A stretch of 64,000 nt of DNA from Phytopseudomonas seleniipraecipitans (GTDB lineage Bacteria > Pseudomonadota > Gammaproteobacteria > Pseudomonadales > Pseudomonadaceae). Each line of letters opens with the position of its first letter. Position 1 is the first letter of the stretch. The stretch covers positions 355,005-419,004 of the forward strand of contig NZ_FNBM01000003.1 in NCBI RefSeq assembly GCF_900102335.1, in the 5' to 3' direction. The translations under genes were made by a program, and so were the position numbers. A model generated the notes under the pieces. It made no database searches, had not been told where the DNA came from, and saw nothing but the letters and a program-made list of their open reading frames with translations. Below, piece by piece: positions 1-9,255 of this stretch.

Positions 1-777
1 CAGAATGCCCTTGCCCGGCACCCGGTGCGCGATCGGCGCGACACGCTGCACCTTGGCCAGGCGCAGGAAGCTGAACACGCGTATCCACGCCCAGCCCATA
101 TCGAACTCCCAGCGCTTGACCGACAATTTGGCCGAATTGGGATAGGTGTGGTGATTGTTGTGCAGCTCTTCACCGCCGACGATGATGCCCCACGGCACCA
201 GGTTGGTGGCGGCGTCACGGCATTCGAAGTTGCGATAGCCAATCGCATGGCCCAGGCCATTGATGACGCCAGCGGCCCAGAACGGAATCCACATCATCTG
301 GATGGCCCAGACGGTAAGGCCGAGCGCGCCAAACAGCGCCACATCGATGACCATCATCAGGGCGATACCGCCCATGGGAAAGCGCGAATAGACCTTGCGC
401 TCGATCCAATCGTCAGGGCAGTTCTTGCCGTAGATGCGCAAGGTATCCTGATTCTTCGCCTCGTCGGCATACAACTCGGCGCCCTTGCGCATCACCGTAC
501 CCAGGCCCTTGATGACAGGGCTGTGAGGATCATCGGCGGTTTCGCACTTGGCGTGGTGCTTGCGATGGATGGCAGTCCACTCGCGGGTGTTCATGGCCGT
601 GGTCAACCACAGCCAGAACCGGAAGAAGTGTTTGAGCGCAGGGTGCAGCTCGAGGGAGCGGTGCGCGGAATAACGATGCAGATAGACCGTGACGCTGACG
701 ATGGTGACATGAGTCATCAGCAAGGTGGTGAGGATGAGTTGCCAGACCGAGAGGTCGAGAAAACCGTTGTACCACAT
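1..777 (-). CDS. desA: Delta-9 fatty acid desaturase DesA (3' end outside window)
   Basis: Membrane di-iron acyl desaturase that inserts a cis double bond into acyl chains of membrane lipid. The visible 259 residues start at the ATG at 777, preceded by AAGAGG. They contain all three histidine boxes: HRYSAHR near residue 34, HRKHH near 71 and HNNHH near 206. Hydrophobic stretches lie between the boxes, as in the family. P. aeruginosa DesA is about 390 residues, so roughly the last third is cut off by the window edge; no disruption is seen. The gene is divergent from the GGDEF-EAL gene, the same pairing as PA0286/PA0285. DesB-type acyl-CoA desaturases are related, but the neighbour and the N-terminus favour DesA. 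Confidence 0.93.
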   Translation of the reverse strand, partial: MWYNGFLDLSVWQLILTTLLMTHVTIVSVTVYLHRYSAHRSLELHPALKHFFRFWLWLTTAMNTREWTAIHRKHHAKCETADDPHSPVIKGLGTVMRKGAELYADEAKNQDTLRIYGKNCPDDWIERKVYSRFPMGGIALMMVIDVALFGALGLTVWAIQMMWIPFWAAGVINGLGHAIGYRNFECRDAATNLVPWGIIVGGEELHNNHHTYPNSAKLSVKRWEFDMGWAWIRVFSFLRLAKVQRVAPIAHRVPGKGIL

Positions 778-939
778 GGGCAGGGGTACCTCTTGCAGAG
801 AAAGACGCAGCGGCCGACAGGCCGACGACGCATTATCAACGACACTCTATGGAAAACCACTGGGACTTTTGGCTAAGGATGTTACAACGGTGGCCACAGC
901 GATGACCTTCCCACGAACCCCAGAACCGAATCGTCCGTT

Positions 940-3201
940 ATGACTACTCGCCAAGGCGCACTGCGCCTGACTTTGAACTACTTGGTAGTCGCCAGCCTGT
1001 GGGTTTTCTGCAGCGACATGCTGTTGACCTCATTGGGCCTGACTGTCCGACAGACGGAGCAGATTCAGGTGTGGAAGGGGCTCACCTTCGTCCTCCTGAC
1101 CAGTGCCCTGCTGTATGTCACGATACGTTGGCACCTCGAGCGACAGGCGCGTATTGGCAGCGCACTGCAGGCCAGTGAAGAACGCCTGAGCCTGGCTCTC
1201 TCGGCCACCGAAGATGGATTGTGGGATTGGGATCTGCAGCGCCAGAAGGTCTTTTATTCGGCGGGTTATCACGCGCTGCTCGGCTTGCCCGAGGGCGCTC
1301 TGAGCAATGACCGCGCGCAATGGGAGCAGCTGCTGCACCCGGATGATCATCCGCGCTACCAGCGCGCCCTCGCCGAGATCCTGCAGGCCGACCACGACAC
1401 ACCCTACGAGAACACCTTTCGCCTGCGCCACCATGATGGCAGCTACCGCTGGATACTCTCGCGAGGCCGCGTGCAGGTGGACGCCAAGGGTCAGCCTGCG
1501 CGGTTCATCGGCACGGTCAAGGACATCACCCAGCGGCGCGCCGATGCCGACAGCCTGCGCCAGGCAGCCGCCGTATTCGAAGCCACTCAGGAAGGCGTGC
1601 TGGTCACCGATGTGCAGCAGAGGATTGTGCACATCAACCCCGCCTTCAGCCGCATCACGGGTTACAGCGAAGCGGAAATTCTCGGTCAGCATCCGACGCT
1701 GCTGAAATCGGGCCGTCATGACGCTGCGTTCTACCAGCATCTCTGGCAGACCCTGCAAACCGAAGGCATCTGGAGCGGCGAAGTCTGGAACCGCCGCAAA
1801 AACGGCGAAATCTATCCACAATGGCAATGCATCCGCGCTATTCACGATGACAATGGCCTGCTCAGTCACTATGTGGCGGTGTTCTCCGACATCAGCGTGC
1901 TCAAGCACTCACAGGATGAACTCGACCACCTCGCCCACCACGATCCGCTGAGCAATCTGCCCAATCGCCTGTTATTCACCGAGCGTGTCGAGCACGCCCT
2001 CGGTCGCGCGCAAAACGAAGCACACCGTGGCGCGGTGATGGTGATCGACCTGGATCACTTCAAACATATCAACGAAAGCCTCGGCCACAACATCGGCGAC
2101 CTGCTGCTCAAGGCCGCTGGCGCACGGTTTGCCAGGCAACTCGGCAAAGCCGCGACGCTGGCAAGGCTGGGCGGTGACGAATTCGGCCTGCTCAGTGAAG
2201 ACTGCGGCCAGGCCGAGCAGGCCGCTCAATTGGCCCAACAGCTGATCGACTGCCTCACCGAGCCCTTTGTGCTCGAGGGCCAGGAGCTGTTCATTTCCGC
2301 CAGCATCGGTATCAGCCTGTACCCGCAAGATGCGCAGACCGTCGAGCAGGTGCTGCGCAATGTGGACTCGGCCCTGTTCAAGGCCAAGAACAGCGGTCGC
2401 GAAGGATTCGCCTTTTATGATCATGCGCAGACCGAGCACGCACGCCAACGCATAGAACTGATCGCCGGCTTGCGACACGCCCTCGAAAACGAAGAGCTGC
2501 GCGTGCATTACCAACCGCTGTGCCGCCTGGATGATGGGCAGATGGTTGGCGTCGAGGCGCTGGTGCGCTGGCAACACCCGCAGCGTGGGCTGGTGCCGCC
2601 CGGTGAATTCATTCCGGTTGCCGAGGACAGCGGCATGATCAATGCCATCGACGCCTGGGTACTGGAGCATGCGTGCCGGCAGATGGTCGCCTGGCGCGCG
2701 GCCGGCAGCCCGCTGCAGTTCGTGGCGGTGAATATCTCCAGTCGCCTGTTCAGCCGCGGCGAGCTCGATCAGCGGGTCGCCAGGGTGTTGGCACAGACAG
2801 GCTTGCCTGCCGATTGCCTGGAGCTTGAGGTGACCGAAAGCGCGGTCATGGATGACCCGGACCAGGCCCAAGCGCTGCTCGAGCGTTTACGCAGCCTGGG
2901 CGTGCGTCTGGCCATCGATGATTTCGGCACCGGCTACAGCTCCCTGGCCCGCCTCAAGCGCCTGCCGGTGCAGAAACTGAAGCTCGACCAAAGCTTTGTT
3001 GCCGGCCTGCCCGACGACAAGGACGACCGCGCGATCACCCGCGCAGTAATCGCCCTCGCCCACAGCATGGAAATGAACGTACTGGCCGAAGGCATAGAAC
3101 GCGTCGAGCAGCAGGATTATCTGCGCGAACTCGGCTGCGATTATGCCCAGGGCTATTTCATCGACCGCCCCGTGCCAGCCGATGCGTTGAAACTGACCTA
3201 G
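940..3201 (+). CDS. PAS-PAS-GGDEF-EAL cyclic-di-GMP protein (PipA/PA0285-like)
   Basis: Inner-membrane cyclic-di-GMP enzyme of 753 residues. The order is two hydrophobic segments (about 10-32 and 45-65), PAS/PAC domains (about 84-200 and 208-325), GGDEF (about 335-490) and EAL (about 505-750). GGDEF is intact at 411-415 and EAL at 539-541. DDFGTGYSSL, AEGIE and QGYF motifs are also present, so both cyclase and phosphodiesterase sites look complete. The P. aeruginosa homologue beside desA was described as a phosphodiesterase (PipA), so net c-di-GMP breakdown is likely but inferred. The start at 940 has no good ribosome binding site, so the true start is uncertain. Convergent with the GST gene. 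Confidence 0.9.
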   Translation: MTTRQGALRLTLNYLVVASLWVFCSDMLLTSLGLTVRQTEQIQVWKGLTFVLLTSALLYVTIRWHLERQARIGSALQASEERLSLALSATEDGLWDWDLQRQKVFYSAGYHALLGLPEGALSNDRAQWEQLLHPDDHPRYQRALAEILQADHDTPYENTFRLRHHDGSYRWILSRGRVQVDAKGQPARFIGTVKDITQRRADADSLRQAAAVFEATQEGVLVTDVQQRIVHINPAFSRITGYSEAEILGQHPTLLKSGRHDAAFYQHLWQTLQTEGIWSGEVWNRRKNGEIYPQWQCIRAIHDDNGLLSHYVAVFSDISVLKHSQDELDHLAHHDPLSNLPNRLLFTERVEHALGRAQNEAHRGAVMVIDLDHFKHINESLGHNIGDLLLKAAGARFARQLGKAATLARLGGDEFGLLSEDCGQAEQAAQLAQQLIDCLTEPFVLEGQELFISASIGISLYPQDAQTVEQVLRNVDSALFKAKNSGREGFAFYDHAQTEHARQRIELIAGLRHALENEELRVHYQPLCRLDDGQMVGVEALVRWQHPQRGLVPPGEFIPVAEDSGMINAIDAWVLEHACRQMVAWRAAGSPLQFVAVNISSRLFSRGELDQRVARVLAQTGLPADCLELEVTESAVMDDPDQAQALLERLRSLGVRLAIDDFGTGYSSLARLKRLPVQKLKLDQSFVAGLPDDKDDRAITRAVIALAHSMEMNVLAEGIERVEQQDYLRELGCDYAQGYFIDRPVPADALKLT

Positions 3202-3257
3202 CCTCGATTGGCTGGGCGGGACCCTACCGCTGAAAAGAGCCCGCAACGCATCGCGCC

Positions 3258-3935
3258 TTAGAACAGCGCTTTGCGCGCCTCGCTGCTGAGCACTTCCTCA
3301 GGACGCTGCGCGACCGCCTCGGCAACCTGATAGGCACGCTGCACAGCAGGACGGTTACCCATGCGCGCCAGCCAGGCAGCCATATTGGGAAAGTCTTCGA
3401 GACGCTGACGCTGCAGCTCCCAGCCCTTCGCCCACGGATAGATGGCGATATCCGCGATGGAATAGTCCCCGGCTACATATTCGCGCCCCTCCAGCTGACG
3501 ATCCAGCACCCCGTAAAGACGCGCCGTCTCCGTCACGTAGCGCTCGATGGCATACGGAATTTGCTCGGGAGCAAAACGCACGAAATGGTGATTCTGCCCA
3601 GCCATTGGCCCCAGTCCGCCCATCTGCCAGTGCAGCCACTGCTGCACCTCTACCCGCAGGCGCGGCTGCAGCGGCAGAAAGCGGCCAACCTTGTCGGCCA
3701 GGTATTCGAGAATCGCCCCGGATTCGAACACTGAAAGCGGCTCTCCGCCATCGCTAGGGTTGTTGTCGACGATGGCCGGAATGCGGTTGTTTGGGGATAT
3801 TTTCAGGAATGCCGGCTCGAACTGCTGGCCGGTGCCGATATTCACCGGATGCACGTTGTAATCGAGCCCGCTTTCTTCGAGGAAAATGCTGACCTTGTGG
3901 CCGTTGGGGGTCGTCCAGTAATGGAGGTCGATCAT
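3258..3935 (-). CDS. Glutathione S-transferase, YfcG/Nu-class type
   Basis: Two-domain glutathione S-transferase-fold protein of 225 residues. It probably acts as a cytosolic disulfide reductase or peroxidase, as YfcG does in E. coli. The N-terminal thioredoxin-like half has the Thr-Pro-Asn motif (YWTTPNGHKVS) and NNRIPAIVD with the cis-Pro, then ESGAILEYLA for glutathione binding. The helical half contains AGDYSIADIAIYPW, typical of the Nu class. I chose the ATG at 3935 because AGGAG lies 6 bases upstream; an in-frame start at 3959 adds only 8 residues. The nearest upstream gene is the divergent YccS-type gene. The physiological substrate cannot be read from sequence. Confidence 0.9.
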   Translation of the reverse strand: MIDLHYWTTPNGHKVSIFLEESGLDYNVHPVNIGTGQQFEPAFLKISPNNRIPAIVDNNPSDGGEPLSVFESGAILEYLADKVGRFLPLQPRLRVEVQQWLHWQMGGLGPMAGQNHHFVRFAPEQIPYAIERYVTETARLYGVLDRQLEGREYVAGDYSIADIAIYPWAKGWELQRQRLEDFPNMAAWLARMGNRPAVQRAYQVAEAVAQRPEEVLSSEARKALF

Positions 3936-4212
3936 GGGGCGCTCCTGTCGGTCGGGCACAGCCGCCTGACGGCTGTCGGTTTGGCGATGAGTAGATTTGG
4001 AGCGGAGCCGGCGGCGCAGAGTTCAGGCTCGGTGACCTCGCCGCCCGGCGAGGCGTCCAGCATGCTCGTTGGATGAATAGACTGGTAGCGCGCATTTTCG
4101 GAGCGCCGTGCAAACCGCCGCTCGCTCTGCTGGTCACAAGCGAGGCACAATCGAAATGCCGCAGCCCCAAGGCCGCGGCTCCGTCCCTTACCCGAGAAGG
4201 TTTCCGATCCGG

Positions 4213-6402
4213 ATGTCGTCCCCCTCCCTGCGCCACTCGCTGCGTCGTCTCTGGGCGCTGGACAAGTTCAGCTACAGCCTGCGGGTGTTCATTGCTCTCG
4301 GCGGCAGCCTGGCGCTGTGCTGGTATCAGGGCTGGATGCACAGCCTGATTCCGCTGTTTCTCGGGGTGATCGCCAGCGCCCTGGCCGAGACTGATGACAG
4401 CTGGCAAGGCCGGCTGGCGGCGCTGCTGGTAACCCTGGGCTGCTTCAGCGCCGCCGCCTACACGGTAGAGTTCCTGTTTCCCTACCCGTGGCTGTTCGTT
4501 AGCGCGCTGGCACTGTCGACGTTCGCACTGACCATGCTGGGGGCGCTCGGCGAGCGCTTTGCGACCCTCGGCTCGGCGACGCTGATCCTGGCGGTGTACA
4601 GCATGATCGGCGTGGAGCAGCGCGGCGGCGTTGCCGGCCTGTGGCTGGAGCCCCTGCTGTTGGTCGCTGGCGCGGCCTGGTACGGCGCCCTGTCGGTGCT
4701 GTGGCACGCACTGTTCGCCCATCAGCCGGTACAGCACAGCCTGGCGCGGCTGTTCCGCGAACTGGGCCTGTACCTCAAGCTCAAGGCGGCGCTGTTCGAA
4801 CCGCTGCGCCAGCTGGATGTGGAAGCGCGTCGCCTGGCCCTGGCAAAGCAGAACGGCCGCGTCGTGGCGGCGCTCAACGCGACCAAGGAAATCATCCTGC
4901 ACCGGGTCGGCAACGGTCGGCCAGGCCCGAAGGTCAGCCGTTACCTGAAGCTGTATTTTCTTGCCCAGGACATCCACGAGCGCGCCAGTTCCTCGCACTA
5001 TCCATACAACGACCTGGCCGAGGCATTTTTCCACAGCGACGTGATGTTCCGCTGCCAGCGCTTGCTACGTTTACATGGCAAAGCCTGCCACGCGCTGGCC
5101 CAGGCCATCGAGCTGCGCCAGCCATTCGAATATGGCGAGCAATACAGCCAAGCGCAGGCTGATCTGCAGGCTTCACTGGAACACCTGCGCATCCAGAGTA
5201 ATCCGGCCTGGCGTCACCTGCTGCGCTCGCTCGGCGCACTGGCTGGCAACCTCGGCACGCTCGACCGCCTGCTCGGCAGCGCCAGCAACCCCGACGCCCT
5301 GGCCGAGGAGCAGGACAGCTCGCTGCTCGACCGCGAGCCGCAGTCGCTGCGTGACGTCTGGGAACGCATCCGCCTGCAGCTCACGCCCACCTCGCTGCTG
5401 TTCCGTCATGCCCTGCGCCTGTCCATCGCGCTGGCGGCGGGCTATGGCGTGCTGCACTGGATTCATCCGACCCAGGGCTACTGGATCCTGCTGACCACGC
5501 TGTTCGTCTGCCAGCCGAACTACGGCGCCACCCGGATGAAGCTGGTGCAGCGCATCATCGGTACGGTGCTCGGCCTGCTGCTTGGCTGGGCGCTGATCGA
5601 TCTGTTCCCGGCTCCACTGATCCAGGCATTCTTCGCCGTCGCGGCCGGCGTGGTGTTCTTCGCCACCCGCTCCAGCCGCTACACCGTGGCCACCGCCGCG
5701 ATCACCCTGCTGGTACTGTTCTGCTTCAACCAGGTGGGTGACGGCTATGGGCTGATCCTGCCACGGCTGTTCGACACCCTGCTCGGCAGCCTGATCGCCG
5801 GACTCGCGGTATTCCTGATTCTGCCGGACTGGCAAGGCCGGCGCCTTAACCGCGTGGTGGCCAACACCCTGAGCTGCAACAGCACCTACCTGCAGCAAAT
5901 CATCCGCCAATACGCCGAGGGCAAGCGCGACGACCTCGCCTATCGCCTGGCGCGGCGCAACGCCCATAACGCCGATGCAGCACTGTCTACCACCCTGGGC
6001 AACATGCTCATGGAGCCCGGGCACTTCCGTAAGGAAGCAGATATCGGCTTCCGCTTCCTGGTGCTCTCGCACACTCTGCTCAGTTACCTGTCGGGCCTTG
6101 GCGCGCACCGCGGTGAGGCCTTGCTGGTGGAAGAACACAGCGACCTGCTCAGCAGTGCCGGGCGCATCGCCGAAAGTCTCGACGAGATTGCCCGCGGCCT
6201 GGTTGAACAGACCCAGGTCGCCATCCAGAGCGACAGCGAGGAGCAGCTAGCGGCGAAGCTAGAGCAGATACCGGATGAAATGGATGACTCGCAGCGCCTG
6301 GTGCAAACCCAACTGTCGCTGATCGCCCGGCAGCTCGGCCCGTTGCGCACGCTGGCCGCGCACTTGCTGAAGAATCGCGCCGCAGCGGCTGCCACGCGAT
6401 GA
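4213..6402 (+). CDS. yccS: YccS-family (FUSC) inner-membrane protein
   Basis: Large inner-membrane protein of the YccS/YhfK family, distantly related to fusaric-acid and aromatic-acid exporters. It has 729 residues, close to the family length of about 720. Two clusters of about five to six hydrophobic helices (residues about 15-180 and 400-540) flank cytoplasmic helical regions, the duplicated layout of the family. No substrate is established. The ATG at 4213 is preceded by GAGAAGG about 12 bases upstream; an in-frame extension to 4108 adds 35 low-complexity Arg/Pro residues and is less likely. It overlaps the following Gre-like gene by 4 bases (ATGA), so the two are probably translationally coupled. 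Confidence 0.85.
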   Translation: MSSPSLRHSLRRLWALDKFSYSLRVFIALGGSLALCWYQGWMHSLIPLFLGVIASALAETDDSWQGRLAALLVTLGCFSAAAYTVEFLFPYPWLFVSALALSTFALTMLGALGERFATLGSATLILAVYSMIGVEQRGGVAGLWLEPLLLVAGAAWYGALSVLWHALFAHQPVQHSLARLFRELGLYLKLKAALFEPLRQLDVEARRLALAKQNGRVVAALNATKEIILHRVGNGRPGPKVSRYLKLYFLAQDIHERASSSHYPYNDLAEAFFHSDVMFRCQRLLRLHGKACHALAQAIELRQPFEYGEQYSQAQADLQASLEHLRIQSNPAWRHLLRSLGALAGNLGTLDRLLGSASNPDALAEEQDSSLLDREPQSLRDVWERIRLQLTPTSLLFRHALRLSIALAAGYGVLHWIHPTQGYWILLTTLFVCQPNYGATRMKLVQRIIGTVLGLLLGWALIDLFPAPLIQAFFAVAAGVVFFATRSSRYTVATAAITLLVLFCFNQVGDGYGLILPRLFDTLLGSLIAGLAVFLILPDWQGRRLNRVVANTLSCNSTYLQQIIRQYAEGKRDDLAYRLARRNAHNADAALSTTLGNMLMEPGHFRKEADIGFRFLVLSHTLLSYLSGLGAHRGEALLVEEHSDLLSSAGRIAESLDEIARGLVEQTQVAIQSDSEEQLAAKLEQIPDEMDDSQRLVQTQLSLIARQLGPLRTLAAHLLKNRAAAAATR

Positions 6403-6896
6403 GCCAGGCGCCTGTGGATAAGCAGCTGATTGCCCGGCAGGTCGTCGAGCAGCTCGGCACAGACCTGCTGGCCGCCGAGCAGGCCGCGCGGGTCGCCCAC
6501 GAAACGGCGACCCACGAGGAAAACATCGCCGAGAACAAATACGACACCCTGGGCCTGGAGGCGGCGTACCTGGCCGCCGGGCAAGCTCGGCGCGTCGAGG
6601 AGATCGGCTTGAGCCTGCGCGCCTGGCGCCAGTTGCAGTTACGCCCCTACGACAAGGCGCTGGGCATCCGCCTGAGCGCGCTGGTGCTGGTAGCTGACGA
6701 AAACGGCCACGAACAATGGCTGTTCCTCGGCCCGGAGGGAGCGGCCCTGAAGATACATATCCAGCAGCAGGCCATTCTCGTCCTCAGCCCCCACGCACCT
6801 CTAGGCCAACGGCTGCTGGGCCGACACCCGGGCGACGAGATCGAGTTGACGGTTGCGGGGCGGGTGCACCACCATGAAATCATTGCGGCGTACTGA
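6399..6896 (+). CDS. GreA/GreB-like elongation factor domain protein
   Basis: Protein of 165 residues with an N-terminal helical hairpin (about 5-70) and a C-terminal GreA/GreB-type domain (about 85-163) ending in LLGRHPGDEIELTV, the usual Gre C-terminal signature. The hairpin turn carries an acidic cluster (EENIAENKYD) where Gre factors place the catalytic acidic residues that enter the RNA polymerase secondary channel. The residues are not identical to GreA, so cleavage activity is uncertain. Close relatives are often mis-annotated as 3-oxoacyl-ACP synthase. Coupled by ATGA overlap to the YccS gene. Only 2 bases separate its stop from the convergent metalloprotease gene. Confidence 0.75.
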   Translation: MSQAPVDKQLIARQVVEQLGTDLLAAEQAARVAHETATHEENIAENKYDTLGLEAAYLAAGQARRVEEIGLSLRAWRQLQLRPYDKALGIRLSALVLVADENGHEQWLFLGPEGAALKIHIQQQAILVLSPHAPLGQRLLGRHPGDEIELTVAGRVHHHEIIAAY

Positions 6897-6898
6897 CG

Positions 6899-7405
6899 TC
6901 AGGCCGGCGCGCCAGCTTGCAGGTCCTTCCAGGTCAGGTACAGGCGCAGGTCGAACTCCAGCTGCCCGTAGTCCGGCAGCATGTATTCGCAGAGTTTATA
7001 GAACGCCTTGTTGTGATCGCTTTCCTTCAAGTGCGCCAGCTCATGCACCACGATCATCTGCAGGAACTGCGGCGCAGCCTCGCGAAACAGCGACGCGACG
7101 CGAATCTCTTTCTTGGCCTTGAGCTTGCCGCCCTGCACCCGCGAGATGGTGGTGTGCAGGCCAAGCGCGCGATGGGTCAAGTCCAGGCGATTGTCGAACA
7201 GAACCTTGTCGATAGCCGGCGCGTTCTTCAGGTGCTCCTGCTTGAGCGCCATGACGTAAGCATACAGCGCCTTGTCGCTCTGAATCGTGTGGTGGCCGTC
7301 GTAACGCTGGGCCAGGTAATCGCCCAGGCGCCCGCCCGCGATCATCTGGCGCACCTGCTCCTGCAGCGAGGCCGGATAGGCCTGGAGGTACTTCAATACT
7401 GTCAT
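6899..7405 (-). CDS. YgjP-like zinc metallopeptidase (DUF45/WLM)
   Basis: Small cytosolic metallopeptidase-like protein, 168 residues. The zinc site is visible as VVHELAHLKESDHNKAFY: HExxH, then a further His in SDHNKAF, followed by CEYMLPDY, all diagnostic of the YgjP/SprT-like DUF45 family. The N-terminal half is helical and has no signal peptide. The substrate is unknown for most of this family. The start at 7405 has only a weak upstream GTGAG, but no nearby in-frame alternative gives a better domain. It lies downstream of the sugar dehydrogenase gene on the same strand after a 42-base gap, so it may be co-transcribed with it. Confidence 0.85.
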   Translation of the reverse strand: MTVLKYLQAYPASLQEQVRQMIAGGRLGDYLAQRYDGHHTIQSDKALYAYVMALKQEHLKNAPAIDKVLFDNRLDLTHRALGLHTTISRVQGGKLKAKKEIRVASLFREAAPQFLQMIVVHELAHLKESDHNKAFYKLCEYMLPDYGQLEFDLRLYLTWKDLQAGAPA

Positions 7406-7447
7406 GACGGCTCACGGATCGAGGCGGGCCTTGAATTATGCCTCAAC

Positions 7448-8563
7448 CTACAGCGGTACGACCCGTAGCAGCCGGCCTTCGGCGCTGTCGGTCAGCAGGT
7501 ACAATGCACCGTCAGGTCCGTCGTACACGCCGCGGATGCGCTCTTCGAGCTCCTGAAACAGCACGTCTTCACCGGCTAACCGGCCTTTTTCCAGACGCAC
7601 ACGGCGTACGCTTTTTTCTGCCAGCGTCGATACGAACAGATCGCCCTTCCAGAGCGGGAAGCGATCACCGCTGTAGAGCGCCAACCCGGACGGCGCTACA
7701 GAGGGCGTCCAATGCAACTGCGGCGGCAGGTAGCCGGGCAACTCGGTAAACGGCGTGACCATCGCGCCGGTGTAGTCGACGCCGAAAGACGTCAGCGGCC
7801 ACCCATAGTTGCCACCGGCCTGCAGCAGATTGAGCTCATCACCGCCCTTGGGACCATGCTCGTGGCTGTACAGCCGCTCCCGTGCGCTGTCGTAAACGAT
7901 GCCTTGCACGTTGCGGTGCCCCAGGCTGTAAATCTCCTGCGCGGCGCCCTGTTGGCCGCGCAGCGGATTGTCGTCGGGGATGCTGCCGTCACGGTGCAGG
8001 CGCACCGTCTTGCCCAGATGATTGGCCGGGTTTTGCGCTTGTTCGCGCCAGTCGAAGCCATCACCGAGGGTCAGCACCAGCGTGTCGTCAGGCAGGAAGG
8101 CGATCCGCCCGCCGTAATGCGAGGCGCCCGCCTTGGCCGGTTGGGCCGTGAACAGGACCTCGAAGTCCCTTAACTCAGTGTTGACCAGACGCGCCCGCGC
8201 CAGCCGCGTGTTGTTAGCGTCGATATCGCCATGGGCATAGCTCAGGTAGATCCACGGGTCGTCGGCGAAGTGCGGATCCAGCACCACTTCCATCAAGCCC
8301 GCCTGGGTGGCGACGAAGGGCGTCGGCATCCCCGCGATCGGCTCGGCCTGCAATTTGCCCTGGGCGTCGATCATACGCAGCTGCCCGGTACGCTCGGTGA
8401 CCAGCATGCGGCCATCCGGCAGGAAGGCCAGGGACCAGGGATGCTCCAGGCCGCCGGAGACGGTTTCGATCCGGTAATCGGCCCGGGCCAGCACGCCTGC
8501 GCAAAGCCCGAGAACCAGCAGCACAGCGCTTACCGTCACGCGTTTATTTCGAGAAAGGGTCAT
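7448..8563 (-). CDS. PQQ-dependent soluble aldose dehydrogenase (YliI/Asd family)
   Basis: Periplasmic beta-propeller sugar dehydrogenase of 371 residues, related to YliI/Asd and soluble glucose dehydrogenase, expected to oxidise aldoses using PQQ. A signal peptide is visible (hydrophobic run VSAVLLVLGLCAGVLA, cleavage likely at LARA-DYR). Family motifs include LEHPWSLAFLPDGRMLVTER, YLSYAH, LTLGDG, LGHRNVQGI and the calcium/PQQ-side HEHGPKGGDELN followed by NYGWP. The start overlaps the stop of the upstream small membrane-protein gene by 4 bases (ATGA), so the two form an operon. PQQ biosynthesis genes are not in the window. Confidence 0.88.
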   Translation of the reverse strand: MTLSRNKRVTVSAVLLVLGLCAGVLARADYRIETVSGGLEHPWSLAFLPDGRMLVTERTGQLRMIDAQGKLQAEPIAGMPTPFVATQAGLMEVVLDPHFADDPWIYLSYAHGDIDANNTRLARARLVNTELRDFEVLFTAQPAKAGASHYGGRIAFLPDDTLVLTLGDGFDWREQAQNPANHLGKTVRLHRDGSIPDDNPLRGQQGAAQEIYSLGHRNVQGIVYDSARERLYSHEHGPKGGDELNLLQAGGNYGWPLTSFGVDYTGAMVTPFTELPGYLPPQLHWTPSVAPSGLALYSGDRFPLWKGDLFVSTLAEKSVRRVRLEKGRLAGEDVLFQELEERIRGVYDGPDGALYLLTDSAEGRLLRVVPL

Positions 8564-9006
8564 CGGCGGCCACCACTGCGCAGGCGCGCATAGGCCAGGC
8601 TGCCGAGGCTGCCGCAGACCATCAGCGCCAGGGTGCCAGCCAAGGTACGGTTGGCACCGATCAGGGTCGGCATGGGCGCTACGGCATTGGCCACACTCAG
8701 CGCCAGCCAGACAGCCAGGGCGCCGGCCAGCGCAAATACCAGCCAGCGCAACGGGGCGAGGGCAGATGACAACCAGGTAGCTACCGGCAACGCGACGATG
8801 AAGGCGGCGATGATCAACACGGCGAACGTCGGGCTGAAACTGAACAGGTCATGCACGGTGGCGTGCACGCGAATACTGCCGGGAATGGTGGCGCCAAGCT
8901 GTTGCAAAGCGGCGAGGTTGAACTGGGTCTGAACGATGCTGCCAAGCAGCGTGGCCACCAGAACGGCGCCGCAGAACGGCAGCCAGGGGCGGGAATTTTG
9001 AGGCAT
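8560..9006 (-). CDS. Conserved small membrane protein, four predicted helices
   Basis: Protein of 148 residues with four hydrophobic segments (about 9-28, 58-80, 86-108, 122-142) and an Arg-rich C-terminus. I do not recognise a named family. The first loop, between helices 1 and 2, is about 30 residues and polar, probably periplasmic. It is the first gene of a two-gene operon with the periplasmic PQQ-dependent dehydrogenase, and the overlap suggests a linked role, perhaps at the membrane face of sugar oxidation; this is inference. No heme or metal-ligand pattern is obvious. Confidence 0.65.
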   Translation of the reverse strand: MPQNSRPWLPFCGAVLVATLLGSIVQTQFNLAALQQLGATIPGSIRVHATVHDLFSFSPTFAVLIIAAFIVALPVATWLSSALAPLRWLVFALAGALAVWLALSVANAVAPMPTLIGANRTLAGTLALMVCGSLGSLAYARLRSGGRR

Positions 9007-9195
9007 GGTGCCGACATCCTGAAACGCGTGACGGCAGTATGGCGTAGAGCGCGCGGCAAGACGGTGCAGGTGTTTTACATGGTTTTACACCGCTGCGCCG
9101 GCTGCCGAAAAAGCCAGGCTGGGTGCGTGCCTGAGCAACGCATCCATGACGATGCACCGCTGTGAGTCAAGCCGTGATCACCCTGCACATGGCCC

Positions 9196-9232
9196 AATAA
9201 AAAGCCGCTTGTCCATGACGGACAAGCGGCTT
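9196..9232 (-). terminator. Rho-independent terminator of fba
   Basis: Perfect 13-bp stem (9202-9214 with 9220-9232, 5-base loop). On the minus strand it is followed by a T-rich run ending at about 9197. It lies 24 bases past the fba stop codon. Confidence 0.9.
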
Positions 9233-9255
9233 GTGGCCAGCGAGGAACGCTTCGA

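Noticed and set aside
25..876. 283-codon plus-strand frame at the window start
   Set aside because: It is the shadow of desA, whose histidine boxes on the minus strand are unmistakable.
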